From Occallatibacter riparius (GTDB taxonomy: Bacteria; Acidobacteriota; Terriglobia; Terriglobales; Acidobacteriaceae): a stretch of 64,000 nt of DNA. The DNA is taken from contig NZ_CP093313.1 in assembly GCF_025264625.1 (NCBI RefSeq), positions 5,146,001 through 5,210,000 on the forward strand, read 5' to 3'. Below, piece by piece: positions 57,858-64,000 of the stretch (the first letter of the stretch is position 1; every line of letters begins with the position of its first letter). The notes under the pieces were generated by a model that did no database searches, was not told the DNA's origin, and saw nothing but the letters and a program-made list of their open reading frames with translations. The translations under genes were made by a program, and so were the position numbers.

Positions 57858-59081
57858 ATGTCGCAAAACGCTGGGAATCAAATCTTCGAATCGGCACGCG
57901 AGCGCACCGAAGGGCCCGCCGGGGAAAGTCTTCTGTCTGTTGTAGTCATTGGTCCCGACGATCGTCGGCGCAGCGATGTGGTCTTCGCCCTCAAGGGTCC
58001 GCTGTGCTCAGAGCCACACCAGGTGTCGCAATATCCCAGAAAACCCCAGATCGGCCGCCTCATCGAGTTTCACCCCGATGTGGTGCTCGTGGATCTGGAT
58101 GGCAATCCTGAAACGGCGCTCAATGTTGTAGAGCAGGTGTGCGCGGCCTGCCAGGCCACGGTGATGGTCTACTCCAGTGGCATGCATCAGGACATGATGG
58201 TTCGCTGCATGCGGGCTGGAGCGCGCGAGTACCTCGATCTGCCCATCCCGTCGTCGAGCATGACGGAGGCTCTGGAGCGTGCTTCAGCCCGCCGCGAAAA
58301 CCACCAATCGGAGAAAAGGGCGACTGGGATTCTTTGCGTCTTTTGGGGCGCCAAGGGTGGCTCAGGTGTAACGACCATCGCGACGAACTTCGCCATCGCC
58401 GCGGCCCAGGAGGCAGACAAGAGTGTTCTGCTGATTGATCTCGACATTCCGTTGGGAGACGCGGTGGTGAATCTGGGCCTGGCCCCCCTGTATTCCACCG
58501 TGGATGCGCTGCAGAACTACCATCGCCTCGATGCGAACTATCTGAGCCGTCTCACCCTGCAGCATGAGACCGGCATCAGCATTCTGCCTGCGCCGGGCAA
58601 GCTAGTGCCCGTGCACTACACGGCGGAAGCAGTTGACAGGCTCATCGAAGTGGCGCGGCGGGAATTCGACTGCGTCGTGGTTGATTCGGGTTCCCGCTTC
58701 GACCTGACCGGCACGGTACTCTTCGATCCGATCGCCGCCACTTACCTGGTATGCCAGGTGAACGTTCCGGAACTACGCAATTCGAACCGCCTGGTTTCGG
58801 ATTTCTTTGGATCAAAGGCCCCAAAGTTCGAAATCGTTCTTAACCGGTATGACTCTTCGTCTCTCGATATCAATGAAGAGCACATCGAAAAGGTTTTGAC
58901 ACGCAAGCCGAAGTGGAAGATCCCCAACGATTACGTCGCAGTTAGCGCGATGCAAAACAATGCGATCCCGATAGTCACACGTGAGTCGGGAATCTCGCGT
59001 GTGATCCGCCAGATGGCCCGGGCTGCTTTCGACCTGCCCGGAAAGCCCGACAGAAAAAAGCAATTAGTGAACATGCTGTGA
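57858..59081 (+). CDS. cpaE: CpaE/TadZ-like localisation ATPase
   Basis: The 407-residue protein has an N-terminal receiver-like domain (LLSVVVIGPDDRRRSDVVFA, PDVVLVDLDGNPETAL, AGAREYLDLPIPSSSM) and a C-terminal ParA/MinD ATPase domain with deviant Walker A GAKGGSGVTTIATN (about residue 164), LLIDLDIPLGD and FDCVVVDSG. It marks the site of Tad pilus assembly in other bacteria. Start ATG 57858 after AGGAAAG. Confidence 0.9.
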   Translation: MSQNAGNQIFESARERTEGPAGESLLSVVVIGPDDRRRSDVVFALKGPLCSEPHQVSQYPRKPQIGRLIEFHPDVVLVDLDGNPETALNVVEQVCAACQATVMVYSSGMHQDMMVRCMRAGAREYLDLPIPSSSMTEALERASARRENHQSEKRATGILCVFWGAKGGSGVTTIATNFAIAAAQEADKSVLLIDLDIPLGDAVVNLGLAPLYSTVDALQNYHRLDANYLSRLTLQHETGISILPAPGKLVPVHYTAEAVDRLIEVARREFDCVVVDSGSRFDLTGTVLFDPIAATYLVCQVNVPELRNSNRLVSDFFGSKAPKFEIVLNRYDSSSLDINEEHIEKVLTRKPKWKIPNDYVAVSAMQNNAIPIVTRESGISRVIRQMARAAFDLPGKPDRKKQLVNML

Positions 59082-59094
59082 GGTGTATGCATCC

Positions 59095-60387
59095 ATGAGT
59101 TCCCCAGTTGATGTCCTCGACCTAGAGAAATACAAAACCGATATACATCGGCTGCTGATCTCCAAGCTGGATCTGGAGAAGCTCTCGCGCGTCGACACCC
59201 AGCAGGCCCGCAAGGTAGTCGCGGGTCTGATCGATGAAATCATCCGCAGCCAGGGCGTGCCGCTCAGCTTCGAAGAGCAGTCGAGGATCCAGTCGGATCT
59301 TCTGGACGAGATCTTCGGCCTGGGCCCCCTTGAGACCCTGCTTCGTGATCCCGATGTCTCCGACATCCTGATCAACAGCCGCGATGTCATCTTCATCGAG
59401 CGCAAAGGCAAGATGACCAAGGCCGCCGCGCGCTTCCGGGATGACGCGCACCTGCTACAGATCATCGATCGTATCGTCTCCCGGGTAGGCCGTCGCGTTG
59501 ACGAGTCTTCGCCTATGGTGGACGCCCGCTTGCCTGACGGCTCGCGCGTCAACGCGATCATTCCGCCTCTGGCCCTCGATGGTCCTTCGATGTCGATTCG
59601 CCGCCAGGGTGGCGGCCCGGTGAACGCGAACCGTCTGGTGGAACTGAAGAGCCTCACGGCCGAGATGATGATGGTGCTGGAAGGAGCCGCGCGTGCGCGG
59701 TTGACCATCCTCATCTCGGGAGGCACCGGCGCCGGAAAGACGACGCTGCTCAACATTCTGTCGCGCAACATCCCGCACGGCGAGCGCGTGATTACCATCG
59801 AAGACGCGGCCGAACTGCAGATTGCTTTGCCGAATCTGGTGCGGCTCGAAACGCGTCCGCCGAACGTGGAAGGGCAGGGAGCCATCCGCCAGCGGCAGCT
59901 GCTCATTAACTGCCTGCGTATGCGCCCCGACCGCATCATCCTGGGCGAGGTCCGCGGCGAAGAAGCGTTCGACATGCTCCAGGCCATGAACACCGGCCAC
60001 GAAGGGTCGATGGCCACCATTCACGCCAACACCCCGCGTGATGCCCTGATGCGTCTCGAATCGATGGTAGCCATGGGCGGCCTGACGCTTACTGAAAAGA
60101 CGGTTCGCTCCCAGATCGCTTCAGCTATCGACATCGTCGTGCAGGTGACCCGCATGAGCGACGGCACCCGTAAGATCACCAGCATTTCAGAGATCACGGG
60201 GATGGAAGAGAACGTGATCACGATGCAGGAGATCTTCAGCTTTGAGAAGCGCGGCATTGGAATGGATGGAAAGGTGCTCGGCACCTTCAAGCCATCGCGC
60301 ATTCGTCCGCGGTTCATTGAGCGCCTTCGCACCGCCGGCATTCTGCTGCCTTCCGACACATTCGACAAATCCCTGGAAGTGAACTAA
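59095..60387 (+). CDS. cpaF: Tad secretion ATPase CpaF/TadA
   Basis: The hexameric motor drives Flp pilus assembly. It has an N-terminal helical domain (SRVDTQQARKVVAGLIDEII, IFGLGPLETLLRDPDVSDIL), then RIVSRVGRRVDESSPMVDAR, Walker A SGGTGAGKTTLLNIL, ITIEDAAELQI, LRMRPDRIILGEVRGEEAFD (Walker B) and HEGSMATIHANTPRDAL. All are intact. ATG 59095 is taken; a GTG at 59083 in frame is an alternative. It follows cpaE by 13 bases. Confidence 0.94.
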   Translation: MSSPVDVLDLEKYKTDIHRLLISKLDLEKLSRVDTQQARKVVAGLIDEIIRSQGVPLSFEEQSRIQSDLLDEIFGLGPLETLLRDPDVSDILINSRDVIFIERKGKMTKAAARFRDDAHLLQIIDRIVSRVGRRVDESSPMVDARLPDGSRVNAIIPPLALDGPSMSIRRQGGGPVNANRLVELKSLTAEMMMVLEGAARARLTILISGGTGAGKTTLLNILSRNIPHGERVITIEDAAELQIALPNLVRLETRPPNVEGQGAIRQRQLLINCLRMRPDRIILGEVRGEEAFDMLQAMNTGHEGSMATIHANTPRDALMRLESMVAMGGLTLTEKTVRSQIASAIDIVVQVTRMSDGTRKITSISEITGMEENVITMQEIFSFEKRGIGMDGKVLGTFKPSRIRPRFIERLRTAGILLPSDTFDKSLEVN

Positions 60388-60403
60388 GGAAAGGAGACAG
60401 CGA

Positions 60404-61375
60404 ATGTTGATGGTCATACTGATTTTTGTTGCTGTGTTTGCTGTCGCAGCTCCCATCCTGGTCTGGTCCAGCGGAGCTCACAATGCCGGCAAAAAGGAGA
60501 AGGTCGCTGAGGTTCTGGATAATGCTCTCGGAAAGGCTTCCGGAGACGAGAAGCACGATCCGCTGAGCTTCCGCAAAGCCGACAACAGCAGCAACATTCC
60601 GCTCCTCGACCGCTTCCTGCAGCAGCTCGATCTGATCCCGCGCATAGCAATGCTGCTGCGTCAGGCCGACCTCAAATGGACTCCCGGGGCACTGGTCCTG
60701 ATGTGCGCAGTGGCGTTTGCTGTACCCGCATACATCGTCAACTTCAAGACCGGCATTCTCCTTATAGCTCTTGGCGTGGGCGTAGCCACCGGCTTGCTCC
60801 CGCTCGCGTTCGTCTGGTTCAAGCGCGTGCAGCGCTTTGGCAAATTTGAAGGACAGTTGCCCGAAGCGCTGGATCTCATTTGCAGCGCTTTGCGCGCCGG
60901 ACATAGCCTCAGCGCGGCTCTTGGCCTGGTCACCCGAGAGTGCCAGGATCCGCTAGCGGGCGAATTTCGCCTGGCGTTTGACGAGCAGAACTTCGGTCTG
61001 GATATGCGTACCGCGCTCGAGAACCTCGTCAAGCGCGTGCCGCTTCAGGATCTCAAGATGGCGATCACCGCGATCATTATCCAGCGCGAAAGCGGCGGCA
61101 ATCTCGCAGAAGTTCTGGAGAAGACCGCACACATGGTGCGCGAACGCTTCCGCCTTAAGAAGCAGGTGAAGGTGCACACCGCGCAGGGGCGCCTGACGGG
61201 CCTGGTGCTGACGATCCTTCCCGTCGCCCTCGGCTTCGGTCTCTGGGTTATCAACCCTGACAACGAGAGCATGCTGTGGCATCGTCCGATCGGCATCAAG
61301 CTTCTCATCGGGGCAGGCGTTTCGCTGGTCATCGGCAGCGCGATCATTCAGAAGATCGTCCGGCTGAAGGTTTAA
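60404..61375 (+). CDS. tadB: Tad inner-membrane protein TadB
   Basis: ATG 60404 follows AAAGGAGACAG. The 323-residue protein has an N-terminal helix, a second helix pair (GALVLMCAVAFAVPAYIVNF, LIALGVGVATGLLPLAFVWF), then a GspF-type domain (QLPEALDLICSALRAGHSLS, VPLQDLKMAITAIIIQRESG, LAEVLEKTAHMVRERFRLKK) and C-terminal helices. With TadC it forms the membrane platform for the CpaF motor. Confidence 0.92.
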   Translation: MLMVILIFVAVFAVAAPILVWSSGAHNAGKKEKVAEVLDNALGKASGDEKHDPLSFRKADNSSNIPLLDRFLQQLDLIPRIAMLLRQADLKWTPGALVLMCAVAFAVPAYIVNFKTGILLIALGVGVATGLLPLAFVWFKRVQRFGKFEGQLPEALDLICSALRAGHSLSAALGLVTRECQDPLAGEFRLAFDEQNFGLDMRTALENLVKRVPLQDLKMAITAIIIQRESGGNLAEVLEKTAHMVRERFRLKKQVKVHTAQGRLTGLVLTILPVALGFGLWVINPDNESMLWHRPIGIKLLIGAGVSLVIGSAIIQKIVRLKV

Positions 61376-61385
61376 GAGAGGAACC

Positions 61386-62297
61386 ATGTCTTTTGCCATA
61401 ATCGTATTTCTTTCGGTGTTTCTGCTGATCGGCAGCCTTGGCTTCCTGCTGTTCTATCGCGAAGCAATGGTGCAGCGCATTGCCGCGGTGGTCTTTGATC
61501 GCCCGCAGCGGAGCGGTATCGCGGGCACCATCGAAAAGGCCGGAGAGTCGCTAGGTGTCGTTCTCGAGAAGGTCGAGAAGGTCGTCCCGAAATCGCAGTC
61601 GGAGATCTCGGTCATTCAGCAGCGCCTTGTGCGCGCCGGATTCCGCAAGGAGTCGGCGATGAAGTACTTCTACGCCAGCAAGGCCATCACCCCGCTGATT
61701 TTCTGCGTTCTCCTGTCATTCACGGAGTTCGCGAAAGATAGTCCGTTCATCTTCTACGCCGGTGGTCTCGGTCTCGGCTATCTGGCTCCGGATTTCTGGC
61801 TGGGCCGCAAGATCAAGAAGCGCCAGGAAGAGATCAGCCGCAGCCTGCCCGACGTGCTTGACCTGCTCGTCATCTGTCTTGAAGCGGGTCTCGGTATGGA
61901 CCAGGCGACGACGCGCACAACCACCGAGCTTGCGAGCACGCACCCCATCATTTCCGACGAACTGGACCTGATCGTGCTCGAGCAACGCGCCGGGCGCCCG
62001 CGTTCCGATTGCTGGCGGCACATGGCCGACCGTACCGATGTAGATCTGGTCCGCAATCTGGTTTCGACCATGGTGCAAGCCGAACAGTTTGGCACGAGCA
62101 TTGCAAAGACTCTTCGTACACACTCTGACACGATGCGCACGCAGCGCATTCAACAGGTTGAAGAGCAGGCTGCAAAGACGACGATCAAGCTGATCTTCCC
62201 GCTTGTTCTGTTCATCTTCCCCTGCATGTTCATCGTGACCATTGGACCGGCCATCATCGTGATTCAGGAACAGTTCAAGAACCTTTTCAATCAATAA
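61386..62297 (+). CDS. tadC: Tad inner-membrane protein TadC
   Basis: The 303-residue protein is the second GspF-domain platform protein: LPDVLDLLVICLEAGLGMDQ, DELDLIVLEQRAGRPRSDCW, LVSTMVQAEQFGTSIAKTLR, THSDTMRTQRIQQVEEQAAK and the terminal helix LIFPLVLFIFPCMFIVTIGP. It starts 10 bases after tadB. It ends the recognised core genes; a Flp pilin, secretin, CpaB and TadD are not in the window. Confidence 0.92.
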   Translation: MSFAIIVFLSVFLLIGSLGFLLFYREAMVQRIAAVVFDRPQRSGIAGTIEKAGESLGVVLEKVEKVVPKSQSEISVIQQRLVRAGFRKESAMKYFYASKAITPLIFCVLLSFTEFAKDSPFIFYAGGLGLGYLAPDFWLGRKIKKRQEEISRSLPDVLDLLVICLEAGLGMDQATTRTTTELASTHPIISDELDLIVLEQRAGRPRSDCWRHMADRTDVDLVRNLVSTMVQAEQFGTSIAKTLRTHSDTMRTQRIQQVEEQAAKTTIKLIFPLVLFIFPCMFIVTIGPAIIVIQEQFKNLFNQ

Positions 62298-62316
62298 GGA
62301 GAAAGGAGAACGACAC

Positions 62317-62412
62317 ATGGATTCACCGACCATCATTCGCATCGTCGCTGGCGTTCTGTTCGTCGTCGTGCTGGGGCTGCTCATTCAGCGCCGCCGCTCT
62401 CGCGTTAAGTAA
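62317..62412 (+). CDS. 31-residue single-helix membrane peptide
   Basis: ATG 62317 follows a doubled ribosome site (AAGGAGAAAGGAGAACG), one of the strongest in the window, 19 bases after the tadC stop. The product is MDSPTIIRIV, a hydrophobic core AGVLFVVVLGLLI, and a basic end QRRRSRVK. Orientation by the positive-inside rule is C-terminus in. It resembles neither Flp pilin nor a toxin that I know. Probably a small accessory peptide of the Tad system. Confidence 0.7.
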   Translation: MDSPTIIRIVAGVLFVVVLGLLIQRRRSRVK

Positions 62413-62601
62413 GTCTCTGGCGTGGCGAGGAAGAAACCTCGCTCCGCGGCAGACTCCAAACCGCGTGATGGGATGACGCACAGGCACTTTGATTCGCATC
62501 ATCCCGCACGCCGCACCTGTTCCAATTTCCTGCGCCGCGCGCAGTTGCAGCAAAGACCCCGGGTTCGCCCGTGACCAAAGCTCAAGAAAGGAGGAGGAGA
62601 A

Positions 62602-63441
62602 ATGCAGCGGCAAGACTACTGTGTGTACAACCAGACCAACGAATGCTTCCTCAGCCTCGGAGCGACGCTGGGCGACGGGCCCTTCGCGCGCCTCAAGCAA
62701 CGGTTCCACATCGGCCGCCGTCGTGCGGATGAAGGTTCGTGGTTCAAGCCCTACCAGCCCCAGAACGCACTCACGATGTTCAATACGCGCGATCTGCTTT
62801 ACCTCGACGCCGCGCAGCGCGTGGTGCACATTGTCGAATCGCATCCTGCTCTTCGAATCATCCCGCAGCACCAGGATGCAGTAAGCCTGCTCGCCCTGCC
62901 CATACACACCATTTCGTCTTCGCAGACAAAGGCAGGAAACCAGTTGCTGATCTGCGTTCCCACTGAGATGGAACGCAAGCTGCGCAAGCTTTTCGAGCCG
63001 AAGCGAAGCACGAGCGTGCAGTCGCCGGCCGCAACTCCTTCCATCCACTCGTTCACGAGTCAGCCGGAAGAGCCCGCCGTTCGAGCTGCCGTCGTCGATG
63101 CTACGAGTTCGATCTCCATGCCCGTAGTCACCGTTCCGGCACAGCGTAACCGGCAGGTTGCACTGTCGCCTGCAGTTCCCGTCACCGAAGTCGACGAGCT
63201 CTCGTTGCACGCGATCCGCAATCTAAGCGCGACCGGCCTCTATCTGGTCACCCACGATCGCTGGCCCATTGGCGCGGAAATCAACATGAATCTGCACCCT
63301 GCCGGCGCAGCCTCTAGAAACGCCCTAAGCCCTGTTACCGTACGTATGCGCGTGACGAGCTGGGGCACGGACGGTGTCAGTCTCGAATTCGCAGGAGCCC
63401 CCGCGGAATCAAGCGATCAGACGTCGCCCTACGTGTGCTGA
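62602..63441 (+). CDS. DUF192-like plus PilZ-like domain protein
   Basis: ATG 62602 follows AAAGGAGGAGGAG. The 279-residue protein has an N-terminal region resembling DUF192 (CFLSLGATLGDGPFARLKQR, ALTMFNTRDLLYLDAAQRVV, HIVESHPALRIIPQHQDAVS) and a C-terminal PilZ-like barrel (LHAIRNLSATGLYLVTHDRW, PIGAEINMNLHP, VRMRVTSWGTDGVSLEFAGA). The NxSxxG part of PilZ is present but the RxxxR part is not clear, so c-di-GMP binding is doubtful. A Ser/Thr/Pro-rich linker joins them. It is downstream of the Tad genes after a 189-base gap and may regulate pilus function. Confidence 0.7.
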   Translation: MQRQDYCVYNQTNECFLSLGATLGDGPFARLKQRFHIGRRRADEGSWFKPYQPQNALTMFNTRDLLYLDAAQRVVHIVESHPALRIIPQHQDAVSLLALPIHTISSSQTKAGNQLLICVPTEMERKLRKLFEPKRSTSVQSPAATPSIHSFTSQPEEPAVRAAVVDATSSISMPVVTVPAQRNRQVALSPAVPVTEVDELSLHAIRNLSATGLYLVTHDRWPIGAEINMNLHPAGAASRNALSPVTVRMRVTSWGTDGVSLEFAGAPAESSDQTSPYVC

Positions 63442-63483
63442 GCGGAGACGATCATGCCAGCACGCCGCATCGCCTCTGACCCC

Positions 63484-64000
63484 TCAGTCGTTCTCTTCGG
63501 GAATGATGAGCAGGACTTCAACTGCGGTTGGTTTGCCGCGCTGTTGTGCGGGACGAAATTGCCATTGCTGCAGCTCATGCAGCACATAGCTGCCGTGAAC
63601 GTATCCCGCGGGATAGGCGATCGCCAGATTCACAAGCTTGCCTGCCTCATTCAGGACGCCGTGCACCATGAGGGCATCGGCGTTCAGATCCTTCGCGAGC
63701 ATGTTGGGACGGAGAATGTCATAGGGCCACGGCGCTTCGAGATGCGCCACCGTTCCACCCGCCGACGCGTCCGCTTCGCGCAACTGGGCATACTGCAGAA
63801 TCCACGCTTTCGGCGTTCCCACGTGCAGATAAGCCGTGTAAGCAACGCGATCGCTCCACACCTGCAGAGTTTCGGGGTACTGGTCGGAAAGGGAAGAGCC
63901 CACCACGACCACATTGAATCGCCCGTCTTTGGGCAATTCGATGTGCTCTGCGCTTTCGGCGGCCGCGGCCTGGTCCGCCTCACTGATTGCGGCGCTCGCT
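63484..64000 (-). CDS. TonB-C-like/hypothetical protein, 3' part only
   Basis: The frame is open to the window edge, so the start lies beyond 64000. The 171 visible residues run from an Ala/Glu-rich segment (SEADQAAAAESAEHIELPKD) into FNVVVVGSSLSDQYPETLQV, VAYTAYLHVGTPKAWILQYA and then a domain like the C-terminal beta-alpha-beta of TonB (MVHGVLNEAGKLVNLAIAYP, VLHELQQWQFRPAQQRGKPT, AVEVLLIIPEEND). A secreted or periplasmic role is likely. It is convergent with the DUF192/PilZ-like gene. Confidence 0.7.
   Translation of the reverse strand, partial: ASAAISEADQAAAAESAEHIELPKDGRFNVVVVGSSLSDQYPETLQVWSDRVAYTAYLHVGTPKAWILQYAQLREADASAGGTVAHLEAPWPYDILRPNMLAKDLNADALMVHGVLNEAGKLVNLAIAYPAGYVHGSYVLHELQQWQFRPAQQRGKPTAVEVLLIIPEEND

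Overview
The window looks like chromosomal DNA of an Acidobacteriota member, probably class Terriglobia (family Acidobacteriaceae). The evidence is the combination of a fused cellulose synthase BcsAB, a VWFA-related secreted protein, DUF2961/GH172 and DUF5946 proteins, a PilM-N-O-P operon, a Tad locus, high GC, frequent GTG/TTG starts, and intergenic hairpin repeats built around CCCAC...ATGGGGCAC. This placement is inferred from gene content; no rRNA or other phylogenetic marker is present. I see no tRNA, rRNA, CRISPR array, transposase or phage gene.

Layout. (1) 45-11209: a cellulose operon, bcsAB-bcsZ-bcsC, for synthesis, trimming and export of cellulose, with a c-di-GMP-binding PilZ domain in BcsA. 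(2) 11487-13726: a small membrane protein, a tandem repeat with a 15-base C run, then a compact four-gene operon (DUF2089 regulator, two small membrane proteins, SHOCT-like protein). (3) 13732-16269: an unusual pair, a KdpD sensor domain without a kinase and a histidine kinase with Arg in place of the phospho-accepting His. (4) 16361-19914: an accessory stretch of small secreted or orphan genes separated by four copies of a related repeat of about 75-85 bp. (5) 20249-24562: two paralogous GT-C-like membrane proteins next to a GT2 polyprenol-phosphate glycosyltransferase. (6) 24664-26348: DUF5946 and a Tat-exported GH172-type glycosidase. (7) 26452-33313: a leftward type IV pilus / type II secretion-like operon (pilC, pilB, pilM, pilN, pilO, pilP, atypical pseudopilin). 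(8) 33476-43795: mixed housekeeping genes: ribE, STAS protein, DUF72, a repeat-bearing phospholipase C-like lipoprotein, ribD, a YidC paralogue, murQ and a serine hydrolase. (9) 43951-52913: a secreted protein, lepB, VWFA protein, beta-propeller protein, and carA-X-carB with a secreted protein gene inside the car operon. (10) 53009-55244: a membrane protein, a DapA-like aldolase with an insertion, and a PepSY-type membrane protein. (11) 55396-63441: a sigma-54 activator divergent from a Tad operon (tadV, cpaE, cpaF, tadB, tadC) plus a 31-residue membrane peptide and a DUF192/PilZ-like protein. (12) 63484-64000: the 3' part of a leftward gene cut by the window edge.

How it fits together. Much of the window serves the cell surface: cellulose, two filament or secretion machines, signal peptidase, peptidoglycan recycling, lipid-linked glycosylation and exported enzymes. 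c-di-GMP (PilZ) and sigma-54 control are the regulatory themes that can be read from sequence. The most notable observations are the repeat-separated accessory gene array at 17.0-19.3 kb, the His-less kinase paired with a kinase-less KdpD, a -24/-12 promoter in front of the Tad operon facing a sigma-54 activator gene, a YidC paralogue without its groove arginine, and two tiny genes (27 and 31 codons).
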